Shown: positions 18,181-26,896 of the stretch, piece by piece
Layout of the letters: the number at the start of each line of letters is the position of its first letter
Numbering within the stretch: position 1 is the first letter of the stretch
The notes under the pieces: model-generated
What the model was told of the DNA's origin: nothing
Seen by the model: the letters and a program-made list of their open reading frames with translations, nothing else
The model's database searches: none
From: CAVPCZ01 sp963702445
GTDB taxonomy: Bacteria; Bacteroidota; Ignavibacteria; UBA10030; UBA6906
Reading direction: 5' to 3'
DNA: 64,000 bases
Assembly: GCA_963702445.1 (NCBI GenBank)
Contig: CAVPCZ010000009.1
Location: 883,127 to 947,126, forward strand
Program-made: the position numbers and the translations under genes

Positions 18181-18256
18181 TGTGGCACATGTGGCACATG
18201 TGCCACGGTGCCACAGTTTGTCGTTTGTCACATGTGAGACTCAGGGTGAGTCTCAC
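18181..18256. promoter_or_regulatory. Cluster of nested palindromes between activator and MtaA-like genes
   Basis: Three elements are visible. At 18181-18215 the 9-mer TGTGGCACA is present twice directly and twice inverted, containing a perfect 16-bp palindrome GTGGCACATGTGCCAC (18191-18206). At 18228-18237 is the palindrome TCACATGTGA. At 18234-18256 a perfect 10-bp stem GTGAGACTCA with a GGG loop overlaps the stop codon of the activator gene. They could be operators, an RNA-processing hairpin or an attenuator that sets expression of the last gene. Confidence 0.7.
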
Positions 18257-19773
18257 ACCCCTGGCTGGGAATCGGGGAACAGCATCTCCTCTACATACGT
18301 GTCCTGAAAGTCCGGCAGCTCGCTCAGGGTGACGTGCGTGATCCGCGCTGCGAGCGTTTCGAAAACCTCAGGATCCAGAACCAACGCCATTTTTGCGCCA
18401 AGCAGGGCGGTGTTGCCGGCCGGATGGATCTGACCTGCCGCAAAAGGCAGAAGCCCGATACGCTGTGCACTCGTCGTGTTAATATAGTTGCCGAAGGCGC
18501 CTGCGAGGTTCACGGTTGCGACGTCTGCGGTTGCGGTCTGTGTTTCCCGCAGGAGCAACCGCACACCTGCGGCAATTGCACCTTTTGCAAGCTGCAGCTC
18601 GCGGACATCCGTCTGCGAAAGCTTCACCGGCGGGCAGAGCATCAGGGATGGTGCTCCATCGGCAAATCGGCCGTTCGGGCGGACCAGTCCGAGGTTGAGA
18701 GCACCTGCCACTGCGTCCACCAGGCCGCTGCCACAGATGCCGCGGGGGGGAACATTGCCGAGGACACGACAGGAGAGTCGCCCGTCCAGGATATCCACCG
18801 CTGCAACAGCACCGGTTGCAGCGCGCATGCCCATGTAGATGCGCGCACCCTCGAACGCCGGTCCGGCCGCAGTCGAAGCGCAGATGAGCCTGTCAGCGTT
18901 CCCCACCACAATCTCGCCGTTCGTTCCAAGATCGATCAAAGCGCCTGGCAAGGGCGACGTGTGCAGGCCCGTGGCGAGTACGCCTGCCAGAATGTCGCTC
19001 CCGACAAAACCGCCGATATTCGGCAAGAAGCGTACCGGGGGATTCCCGGGCACTCTCCACCCGACTGCTTCGGCGGAAAACGAGCATCCGCCCAGATTCG
19101 TCGCTTCAAAGGGATAGTGGGAAAACGGTTCAAGATCCAGATCACAGAAGAGGTGGTGCATCACGGTATTTCCCACCAGGACAACTTCCGTCACGGGTGT
19201 TGACCCGGTGTGTGCCGCCTCAAGAAGCTCGTCGACCATCTTCCCGATCTGCCGGCGGACCGCCAGGACGAGCTGGGCATGCCCGTTTTCGGAAACCGCG
19301 TAGGCAACGCGGCTCATGATGTCCGCCCCGAAACGCGCCTGCGGGTTGAGGGCTGTGCGCACAGCGCGGACTTCCCCCGCCTGGAGATCCATCAATTGCG
19401 CCACCAGCGTGGTTGTGCCGACATCCACGGCGATGCCGAGTCCTTCACGCGGGGTAAAAACGAAACGTGTCGCGTCCGCAAGGATCTGGGCTTCCCATTG
19501 CGCGAGTTCCAGCGTCAGATCCCCCTCCGCCCTGCACTGGCAGGAGAGACGCCATCCTGCGGAAATCTCTTCCGGTGAGAGCATCTGCTCCTGCTCGGGT
19601 GTCACCGGCAGTGTGCCTTCAATCACCCGGACCCGGCACCCCTTGCATCGTGCACGTCCGCCGCAGGGGAACTCCACGCCGTAGGAGAAAAGGACGTCCT
19701 GGAGAAGGGTTCCACGGGAAACGTCGAACTGCACACCCATCGGCCGCAGGCGGATGTGTACCGGATCGCTCAT
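18253..19773 (-). CDS. Reductive activator of corrinoid proteins (RACE; ferredoxin-ASKHA, DUF4445)
   Basis: A 506-aa RACE protein. The N-terminal plant-type [2Fe-2S] ferredoxin domain has cysteines C37, C43 and C46 (CGGRARCKGC) and a fourth at C78 or C80. It is followed by an ASKHA-type ATPase domain starting GLGIAVDVGTTTLVAQL and including NIGGFVGSDILAG and LIDLGTNGEIV. RACE proteins use ATP and low-potential electrons to restore inactive cob(II)alamin to cob(I)alamin in corrinoid methyltransferase systems, so this gene strongly supports a methyl-transfer role for the cluster. It overlaps the DUF1638 gene by four bases (ATGA), showing coupling. The electron donor is not encoded nearby. Confidence 0.9.
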   Translation of the reverse strand: MSDPVHIRLRPMGVQFDVSRGTLLQDVLFSYGVEFPCGGRARCKGCRVRVIEGTLPVTPEQEQMLSPEEISAGWRLSCQCRAEGDLTLELAQWEAQILADATRFVFTPREGLGIAVDVGTTTLVAQLMDLQAGEVRAVRTALNPQARFGADIMSRVAYAVSENGHAQLVLAVRRQIGKMVDELLEAAHTGSTPVTEVVLVGNTVMHHLFCDLDLEPFSHYPFEATNLGGCSFSAEAVGWRVPGNPPVRFLPNIGGFVGSDILAGVLATGLHTSPLPGALIDLGTNGEIVVGNADRLICASTAAGPAFEGARIYMGMRAATGAVAAVDILDGRLSCRVLGNVPPRGICGSGLVDAVAGALNLGLVRPNGRFADGAPSLMLCPPVKLSQTDVRELQLAKGAIAAGVRLLLRETQTATADVATVNLAGAFGNYINTTSAQRIGLLPFAAGQIHPAGNTALLGAKMALVLDPEVFETLAARITHVTLSELPDFQDTYVEEMLFPDSQPGV

Positions 19774-20519
19774 GCTGTCACCGGTTCTGCGCGAATGATC
19801 TTGTCGTCGTAGGTGACGGCGATCCGGTGACCCGGGGGGACCACCAGGAAATCGTTGTCATCCCACGCACCGTTGACAAGCCGTTCGATGAGGGTCATTT
19901 CTCCCCGTGCCGCATCAAATTGCCACCCGTGCTCCCGGGCCCGGTCTTCGGCGGTCCGCCGGAAACGATCATCCGGCTCAATGCCCATCTCTATAAACGT
20001 AATCTGGCGATAGTGCTTCGTCTGGTCACAGAGCTCGTCGTACAGATACCGGGCATTCTCCTCGCCGTATTTGGCCACAAGCTGTTCGAATGTCATGTCC
20101 ATTCCGTTCCGGTTCTGGATGGAGAGCTGTCGCAGGTCACCGGAAGCCTCGCCGCGTTCGATCCAGCCGGATGTCAGGAAGTATGTTCCCGGATGGTCCT
20201 GGAAGTACTGCATGTACCGGTCACGGCTGCCGAAAAACAGCGTCATACAGTCGTGTCCCCGGGGAACGACGATGGGGAGTGTGCGGGCCTGCAGTCCGGC
20301 AATGCCGTTGTTGCAGAGGGCATAGCCGAGCAGGATGGCATCATAGCCGGGAGTCTCCGCCGCATCCACCGCGGCCTGGACTCGTTCCATCATGCCTGCA
20401 GCGCCGATGTCGTGCAATCCCTTGGGCAGAAAAGCGAAGTCCACCTGATGCGGCGAACGGGCGATAATCGAGCAGAGTTCTCGGTAGAGGACTTCGCAGG
20501 CGACAAGTTTGTATTTCAT
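19770..20519 (-). CDS. DUF1638-family protein
   Basis: A 249-aa soluble protein matching my memory of DUF1638: MKYKLVACEVLYRELC at the N-terminus, LLGYALCNNGIAGL in the middle, and PRGHDCMTLFFGSRDRY afterwards. The conserved cysteines (C8, the one in ALCNNG and the one in GHDCMT) suggest metal or corrinoid contact. The family is typically encoded next to corrinoid methyltransferases and RACE proteins but has no established function to my knowledge. It is coupled to the downstream RACE gene by ATGA and follows the homocysteine methyltransferase after a 74-base gap containing a hairpin. Possible roles are corrinoid loading, or quality control with RACE. This is inference from context only. Confidence 0.82.
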   Translation of the reverse strand: MKYKLVACEVLYRELCSIIARSPHQVDFAFLPKGLHDIGAAGMMERVQAAVDAAETPGYDAILLGYALCNNGIAGLQARTLPIVVPRGHDCMTLFFGSRDRYMQYFQDHPGTYFLTSGWIERGEASGDLRQLSIQNRNGMDMTFEQLVAKYGEENARYLYDELCDQTKHYRQITFIEMGIEPDDRFRRTAEDRAREHGWQFDAARGEMTLIERLVNGAWDDNDFLVVPPGHRIAVTYDDKIIRAEPVTA

Positions 20520-20544
20520 GATCGGGTCCGTTCATTACAGAAGA

Positions 20545-20564
20545 GGGCGTTCGTGTGAACGCCC
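20545..20564 (-). terminator. Intergenic hairpin in corrinoid cluster
   Basis: GGGCGTTC and GAACGCCC form a perfect 8-bp stem around a GTGT loop, 30 bases after the homocysteine methyltransferase stop and 26 bases before the DUF1638 start. There is no long T-tract, so it may be an mRNA-processing or attenuating hairpin rather than a full terminator. Confidence 0.6.
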
Positions 20565-20593
20565 CCGGAAACATCGTTTGCGTTTGGGGAGAG

Positions 20594-21466
20594 TCAGTGT
20601 TTCAACGCCGCGGATAACGCGGCGATGAAGAGCGGAGAAGTCCCGCAGCACCCGCCGATGAACGCCACGCCTGCGTCCCGCAGCGCAACCGCCTGACGGG
20701 CGAACTCTTCGGGCGTCGTTTTGTACGTGATGACGCCGTTCGACAATTCCGGAAGTCCGGCATTCGGCTTGATCCAGACCGGCTTCTTCGTTGCGGCACG
20801 CAACCGTTTGCCGATCGGGATGTACCCCTCCATACCCAGTCCGCAGTTCGCCCCTATCACGTCGGCCCCGGCTTCCGACAGCGCGGCCGCCACCTGCTCC
20901 GGCGTCGAACCCATCATGGTGCGATCCCGGTCCTTCCCCGAATCGAACACCATGGAGGCCACCACGGGCAGTCCGGTTGCGGCCGCTGCGCGGACGGCAA
21001 TGGATGCTTCCTCCAGATCGGACATGGTTTCAATCACCAGTGCGTCCGCCCCGGCGGCCGCGAGCACGCGGGCCTGATCACCGTACGCCCCGGCCATGTC
21101 GGTCTCCGAGACATCGCCGCTCATCAGCATCTTTCCGGTCGGCCCGATGGAAGCGAACACCAGCGCACGCGTGCCTGCGGCCTCACGGGAGATGGCCACA
21201 CCCGCACGATTGATGGCTTCGGCCTTTTCGGCCAGGCCGTGTCCGAGGAGCGAAATCCGGTTGCCGCCGAATGTGTTGGTGAGAATGACGCGGCTCCCGG
21301 CATCCACGTATCGTGCGGCGACGCTGCGCACGCGGTCGGGATGCGTGAGATTCCACCCGTCGGGACATTCGCCGGCGGCGAGGCCGAGCCCCTGGAGCTG
21401 GGTGCCCCACGCACCGTCAGTGATGACGGGCAGCGAGGAAAGCAGAGCATCGAGTTGTTTTGACAT
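20594..21466 (-). CDS. Homocysteine S-methyltransferase domain protein (zinc-dependent)
   Basis: A 290-aa single-domain homocysteine S-methyltransferase of the BHMT/MetH N-module family. It has ITDGAWGTQLQ near the start, LTNTFGGNR, and the zinc ligands C208 (IGANCGLG) and C273/C274 (IGGCCGTSP). It should activate homocysteine, or a similar thiol, and accept a methyl group from the corrinoid protein encoded next to it, giving methionine. Together with the separate corrinoid protein and RACE, this resembles a split cobalamin methionine synthase without the folate-binding module. I chose ATG 21466, because homology begins there and the 58-residue upstream extension in the same frame is low-complexity and intergenic. 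Confidence 0.87.
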   Translation of the reverse strand: MSKQLDALLSSLPVITDGAWGTQLQGLGLAAGECPDGWNLTHPDRVRSVAARYVDAGSRVILTNTFGGNRISLLGHGLAEKAEAINRAGVAISREAAGTRALVFASIGPTGKMLMSGDVSETDMAGAYGDQARVLAAAGADALVIETMSDLEEASIAVRAAAATGLPVVASMVFDSGKDRDRTMMGSTPEQVAAALSEAGADVIGANCGLGMEGYIPIGKRLRAATKKPVWIKPNAGLPELSNGVITYKTTPEEFARQAVALRDAGVAFIGGCCGTSPLFIAALSAALKH

Positions 21467-21536
21467 ATGCCCCCCGGGAGCAGGCGACAGATGCACAGCC
21501 GCCCGTCCGTGGTCCCTGTGTGGTGATCCGGAACTG

Positions 21537-22172
21537 TTATGCGGCGACGAGCTTGCGGGCAAGTGCCACAGCGCTGTTCGCATTCGAGCTGTAACCGTCC
21601 GCACCGATCTCATCGGCGTACTTCTGGGTGACCGGCGCACCGCCGATCATGATCTTCACTTTGCCGCGCACGCCGGCCGCCTTGATCGCCTCGACGGTCG
21701 TTTTCATGGAATTCATGGTTGTCGTAAGCAGGGCGGACATCGCGACAACCCCGGCGTTCTTTTCGTTTACCGCCGCGATGAATTTGTCCGGACTGACGTC
21801 CACGCCCAGGTCGATCACTTCGAACCCCGCCCCTTCGAGCATGGCGGCGACGAGATTCTTGCCGATGTCGTGCAGGTCGCCTTTCACCGTTCCGATGGCC
21901 ACACGTCCTGCCGGCTGCGCCCCCTGTGCGGTGAGCAGCGGCCGGATGAGTTCGAGCGACGCTTTCATCGCCCGGGCCGAGATCAACAACTCGGGAACGA
22001 AGTACTCGTTGGCCTCATAACGGCGGCCGACTTCATCCATTGCCGGAATCATCTGCTCCTGCACGAGCACCTGGGGGTCGATGCCCGCATCGAGTGCCTG
22101 CTGGGTCAGCTCCTTGGCGATCTTGAAGTTGCCATTGAGGACTGCATCATACAGCTTCTTGATTTCTTCCAT
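21537..22172 (-). CDS. Corrinoid (B12-binding) methyltransferase protein, MtbC/MttC-like
   Basis: A 211-aa two-domain corrinoid carrier. The N-terminal helical cap (residues 1-85) contains QEQMIPAMDEVGRRYE and YFVPELLISARAMK. The C-terminal Rossmann B12 domain has the base-off ligand motif DLHDIG (D99, H101, G104), followed by MSALLTTTM and MIGGAPVT, the loops that hold the dimethylbenzimidazole tail. It shuttles the methyl group between the two methyltransferases of the cluster. The start has a good aggagaaag Shine-Dalgarno upstream. It lies 33 bases after the first URO-D-type gene, so the donor-side methyltransferase and its carrier protein are probably co-expressed. Confidence 0.93.
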   Translation of the reverse strand: MEEIKKLYDAVLNGNFKIAKELTQQALDAGIDPQVLVQEQMIPAMDEVGRRYEANEYFVPELLISARAMKASLELIRPLLTAQGAQPAGRVAIGTVKGDLHDIGKNLVAAMLEGAGFEVIDLGVDVSPDKFIAAVNEKNAGVVAMSALLTTTMNSMKTTVEAIKAAGVRGKVKIMIGGAPVTQKYADEIGADGYSSNANSAVALARKLVAA

Positions 22173-22205
22173 GGGGTTCTTTCTCCTGGGTGTGTCGTTG
22201 CGGGA

Positions 22206-23258
22206 TTATGATCGTTTGCCGTTGGCGTGAATGGTTTCGTACATCGTCGTGATGTTGACTGTCGGCGTCACGGGTTGCAGGTTGTGGCACGGCGCGCAGA
22301 TCCACCGTGCGCCGGAAAACAGGCCGATATTCTCCAGGACTTCGTCGTGCACCTCGGCCGTTGTGCCGAACGGAAGCGTGTACTGATTGTCCATGGCTCC
22401 ATGAAAAATCACGCGCTCCCCGAAGTCGCGAACCAGCCCATCCCGTTCCATCCCCGGACACCGCCACTGGATGGGGTTCAGCAGTTCAATGCCGGTGACA
22501 TTGATCAGATCGGGGATGATCTCCCGCGCCGCGCCGTCCGTATGGTAGAATATGTGGATGCCGTAACTGCGCGCCAGATCGGCCATACGCTTCTGGCGGG
22601 GGAGGATGTACCGGCGGATTTCATTCACGCCGAACAAAAGCGAGCTCTGCCCGCCGAGATCCTCGGCAACATACGTCATGTCGATCCGCGGACGTCCGAT
22701 ATCAAAAATCCGCTCGTGGAGCGCGTAGTAATAATCGAAAATATGGTCCAGGGCGGCGTCGACGATCTCCGGCTCGACAAGCAGGTCCATCATCGCCTGT
22801 TCCATTCCGCGCATGGCACAGTAGAGGAGGAAGGGTTCGTACTGCCCCGACCGGACGATCCGGTGGGGAGGGGCCGCGGCGATTTCCGCGCGGAACCGGT
22901 CAAAGTCATGATCATCAGGGTTCGGCCAGCGGTATGCGTGTATCTGCTCCACCGTCTCGATCGCGGCCAGCGGATGGTTGGCGAATTCGTCATAACTCCC
23001 GGTACCGTAGTCGACCGGCTTCCGCCGGAGGCCCCAGATGTCCGCCTGGGGGTCATCCGGATGGTGTTCGATGGTCACGGTGGGATTGATGTGCACAACA
23101 CCATCGATATGAAGTCTTGTGTACAGGGCTTCCACATCGGCACAATGGAGCTCCCGGAGCAGGCGGGCGGTCACCTCATCCGTCGCCCAGTAGTCTGTGG
23201 GGATACGGTCGGGTTGCCCGCCTGAAAAGAGGGCCAGCCAGCGTTCACGTGGGGTCAT
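22206..23258 (-). CDS. URO-D-family methyltransferase-like protein, first gene of corrinoid cluster
   Basis: A 350-aa URO-D superfamily protein. It starts MTPRERWLALFSGGQPDRIP, a start typical of non-HemE members linked to corrinoid proteins, and has IHIFYHTDGAAREIIPDLI in the barrel where MtaA proteins have H-x-C. The cysteine is replaced by Asp in HTD, and a cysteine pair occurs near the C-terminus (ICAPCHNLQP). As first gene of the cluster, next to the corrinoid protein, it is the best candidate for the substrate-specific MT1 that demethylates the unknown donor. The divergent gene at 23392 begins 133 bases away. No convincing consensus promoter was found in that interval. Confidence 0.8.
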   Translation of the reverse strand: MTPRERWLALFSGGQPDRIPTDYWATDEVTARLLRELHCADVEALYTRLHIDGVVHINPTVTIEHHPDDPQADIWGLRRKPVDYGTGSYDEFANHPLAAIETVEQIHAYRWPNPDDHDFDRFRAEIAAAPPHRIVRSGQYEPFLLYCAMRGMEQAMMDLLVEPEIVDAALDHIFDYYYALHERIFDIGRPRIDMTYVAEDLGGQSSLLFGVNEIRRYILPRQKRMADLARSYGIHIFYHTDGAAREIIPDLINVTGIELLNPIQWRCPGMERDGLVRDFGERVIFHGAMDNQYTLPFGTTAEVHDEVLENIGLFSGARWICAPCHNLQPVTPTVNITTMYETIHANGKRS

Positions 23259-23391
23259 AATACCTAAAGATGCAGCATACTCCTGAGATAATCAACACTT
23301 TTTCCTGACTGTTTCATTCCTTATCTTGTTTCACAGGTGCCGTGAGCGGTTATACATGGGCGGTTGGGCGCCAAAGGAAAGGATCTGGAAA

Positions 23392-25757
23392 ATGCGGAAA
23401 AGCTGCTTGGGGTTGGTGATGGTCGCCCTCTGGCGGGCACACGCCCAGGTTCCGGAAGATGCAGGGTATCTCCGGAGTCCGCAGCAGACTGCGTACGGGG
23501 TGATCTGTACAAACACCTTCGGCTCATCCCTCTATCTTATACGTGACGGGTCAACCGAAGAACTTGTCGCCGGACCAGGCATAGGAACGTACGCCACGGT
23601 CTCCCCGTCCGGGGACCGCATCGGCGTGAAGCTCATCGATCCCGATGGATCCCAGACACCGGCTCTCCTGGATCCGGCCACACGCCATGTGACAGCTTTG
23701 CACCAACGGAGCCCGAGGGTGGGACAGGTCAGTTTTACCGGAGACGGGCGTTTCGCCTTTACCGTGGGGGAGCGGCTGGTGGTGACGGATGGCAACTCGA
23801 CTGTTTCCTACGACCTGGGCTACTACGCAAACAGGGCGCCGATCTCTCCGGATGGACGTTATGCGGCCTGGAATGATGCTGACGACCAGATATGGATAAT
23901 GGCGCTTGCCACGGGCGAACGCAGGTGCGTGAGCGACGGCAACGTGGGATATCATGCGCCGTCCTGGGCACCTGCCGGCGGTCGCCTGCTCTTTCAGGCA
24001 CTGAACGGGACCGTGAGGGTGTTTGACCCGGGGACGAAGAAGACGTATTCCCTGGGCGAAGGACAGTCCCCGTCATGGGCCCCCGATAGCCGCACCGTTG
24101 TCTTTGCCCGGGTGCTCATCGACGGTGGACGCCTGGTTTCCTCGGATCTGTACAGGGTCCGGTATGACGGGTCCGACGAAGCGAGGATGACGAATACGCC
24201 GGACCTCATGGAGATGGATCCCGCCTTCATGTCCGACGGCACCGTGTTGTACGGCACATTCACACAACGCACCATTGCCGCACTCCCCGGGAATGCCACG
24301 CTCGTTTCCACGAAGGGAGTGACGCTCGGGGCCCTGCCGGGCACGACACCTATCGGACCCCGTGCACCTTCGATCAGGGAAGGAACGGCGCTGGATATTC
24401 CGTATGTCCACCAGGTATACGACACGCCCGACTGGTTCAACGGCCATTGGGCGTGCGCACCGACACAGGCGATCATGGTCCTTGCCTACTATGCACTGCT
24501 GCCCAAGTGGGACATCACCTGCAGCTGGCCGAGCCGGCACGTAACCTCCTGGGGCCGTTACGTCACCGATCTGTATCGCTTCCGCCAGAACGAATACGGC
24601 TTGAAGGCGGATGATCCCAACGGTACCGCCGGCATGGGAGGGTACGGCTATATGTGGAATGGATCGTCCAGCCCGCACAGCCGGATGGCGGGATATTTCG
24701 GCAATCATGGCATGACCGCGACACAGACGGAAGGGACTCCGCACAGCGTTGCTGCTGCCGAGATCAAAGCGGGATATCCCTTCAGCATGTGCGTGCTCCT
24801 GACAACGGCCGGGCACCTTGTTCTCGCACATGGCTTCGGTGCTGAAGAGCACACACTGGTGTTCAATGATCCCTATGGCGACAAAAACAGGGGTTACATG
24901 AACTACTACGGAAAGAATGTCCGGTATGACTGGCCCGGCTATAACAACGGCTATCAGAATCTCAACGAGGTGGCCTGGTGTATAGCGACGCGTCCTCCAT
25001 CGATTGGCGGCTCCGGACAGTATAGTTGATGACCTTCACTTTGAAAGGGGTTTCACACTGGCCACGGCAGCGCCCGCGTCCATGGCCCTCTGGCGCGACA
25101 TGACAAAAGGCTACAATACGCACTTCTGGTACACCTACACAAAAGCCGGAGTTGCCGACACATGTTATGCCGTCTGGCGTCCCCAGTTGCAGGCGGGGGG
25201 GCTGTATGAGGTCTTTGCCTATATTCCGTTCAGCAATGCGACCGATGCCCGGTACGTCGTCACGTCAGCGTCGGGGCAGCAGACAGTTGTGATGAACCAG
25301 AAGAATATTCGTGATGCCTGGGCGTCTCTGGGTACATTCGTGTTTTCCGCGGGGAACGCCGGGAACGTCCGCCTGGGCGACGCGAGTTCAACCGGCGGTC
25401 AGGAGCTGGTGTACGACGCCTTGCGCTGGAGCTTCCGCGGTGGGATTACGGCCGTCGGGGAACACCGGAGCGTTCCCCTCAGCATTCACACTGGATCAGA
25501 ACTACCCGAATCCTTTCAATCCATCGACCACTATCGGATTCGCATTACCTCAGGATGCCGAGGTCCGTCTTGAAGTCATCAGCGTTCTCGGCGAAGTTGT
25601 TGATCTTCTGGTGGCCGGTCACCGTCGTGCCGGGAAACATAGCGTGGTCTGGATGCCCCGCCTTCGTCCTTCCGGCGTCTACATTGCCCGGCTCAGCACG
25701 GTTGGCGTGCGTGGAGAGAGTGCCCTACTTATGCGGCCAATGCTCCTTCTGAAATGA
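23392..25757 (+). CDS. Secreted C39-like peptidase with TolB-type propeller, golvesin-like domain and T9SS tail (two frameshifts)
   Basis: About 788 residues when two frame changes (near 25,010 and between 25,450 and 25,500) are bridged. The ATG at 23392 follows aaaggaaagg and begins a signal peptide (MRKSCLGLVMVAL). Then come TolB/WD40-like repeats (YATVSPSGDRIGVKL, PISPDGRYAAWNDAD). A C39-like cysteine peptidase domain has the nucleophile in HWACAPTQAIMVLAYY, the histidine in GHLVLAHGF and NDPYGD. A golvesin/xanthan-lyase-type beta domain follows (QLQAGGLYEVFAYIPF). The C-terminal sorting tail has NYPNPFNPSTTI and ends MLLLK. It should be exported and anchored or released by the type IX system. 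The frameshifts may be sequencing errors, since downstream homology is intact. Confidence 0.78.
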
Positions 25758-25801
25758 ATCCTTGAATCGTCCCTCCTTCACCGTCGGCTCCGGGCCCTTC
25801 T

Positions 25802-26670
25802 GTGGCAGCCAATGGCTGTCCTGGACTGCTCACTGGGTGTCCGCGACCGTGCTCCCTGGCCCCGGGCTGCTCACCGGGCTGCCGCCGACTGCCACCGCTC
25901 CTGTTCCTTGCCCTGCCACTGTGGATGTCACTCGCTGCTCGCCACCGCCTTGGCGCAAGAGCACCGGGTGTTCGACGAAGGCGCGATTACCCGGATGGAC
26001 ACGACGCGGCGCGAGATCTATCTGGTGTTCACAGGCCATGAATTCGCGGAGGGAGGGGGTGTGATTCGAGAAACGCTCCGCGCCCACGGAGCAAAGGGTT
26101 CGTTCTTCTTCACGGGGGACTTCTACCGTAATCCCCGTTTTGCTGATTTGATACGTGGATTGCGGGATGACGGGCACTATGTCGGACCCCACTCCAACCG
26201 CCATTTGCTCTACGCCCCGTGGGAACGGCGGGACTCGCTTCTGGTCACGCGGAAGGAATTCAAGGATGATTTGTTGGGCAACTATGCGGCCATGCAGATG
26301 TTCGGCATCGGACTGGAAGATGCCCCCTATTTTTTGCCGCCGTACGAGTGGTACAACCGTACGATTGCCGCGTGGGCGGCAGAGATGCGCATTACGCTTG
26401 TGAACTTCACTCCCGGAACCGGTTCGAATGCTGATTATACCACTCCGGACATGGGTTCGCGATACGTGAGCAGCGATTCGATCTTTTTCCGCATTCTCAA
26501 TTATGAGCGCACATCGACTTCGGGGCTCAACGGGTTCCTCCTCCTGACCCACGTCGGGAGCAGGGCCCGGCAGAACGGACAAGTTCTATCTTCGTCTGGA
26601 TTCCCTCCTCACCATCCTCTCCCGGCGTGGATACCACTTCAATCGTCTTCCCGGCGCCCGGTCGCGCTGA
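25802..26670 (+). CDS. NodB-like polysaccharide deacetylase variant, secreted (frameshifted)
   Basis: The core reads in one frame from about 25,950 to 26,565. It has REIYLVFTGHEFAEGG, GSFFFTGDFYR, GHYVGPHSNRHLLY, YFLPPYEWYN, and a C-terminal LLLTHVG, continuing in another frame as PGRTDKFYLRLDSLL to a TGA at 26,668. The N-terminal signal peptide (LPPLLFLALPLW) is in a third frame. It belongs to the polysaccharide deacetylase fold, but the usual TFDDG metal motif is replaced by VFTGHEF, a variant I recall in Bacteroidota homologues. The metal histidines HSNRH remain. The start is uncertain. It lies 44 bases downstream of the sorting-tail gene and could be co-transcribed with it. Confidence 0.65.
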
Positions 26671-26764
26671 CCCGCTTCTGTCCCGCAAGACTTCTGACTC
26701 TTTCCACCGTGTCGCCGGTCCCGCTCACCCGCTTCTGTCCCGTGATACTTCTGATTTTCCCACC
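26661..26764 (+). repeat. Imperfect 57-bp direct repeat
   Basis: Two copies (about 26661-26708 and 26718-26764) share the core ACCCGCTTCTGTCCCG followed by ACTTCTGA and a TTTCCCACC-like end, offset by 57 bases. The first copy contains the restored stop of the deacetylase. A partial third ACTTCTGA occurs near 26,801. No terminator or protein is apparent. Confidence 0.5.
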
Positions 26765-26896
26765 TTCCTATCGGCACCGCGAGCTTCATGTGTTCCATGA
26801 AACTTCTGATCGCCCTTGTCGTAGCATCAGGTACTGATCAGGTGTGTATCGATCTGTTGTGGTGAGGTGCGGACTTTTGTCGTTGCAGAGGGAGTC

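Noticed and set aside
23259..23391. Cobalamin riboswitch upstream of the corrinoid cluster
   Set aside because: The divergent gap is only 133 bases and lacks a recognisable B12 box or the long conserved core, so I could not support one.
26661..26764. Insertion-sequence ends in the 57-bp repeat
   Set aside because: The repeats are direct, imperfect and adjacent, with no transposase or inverted ends.
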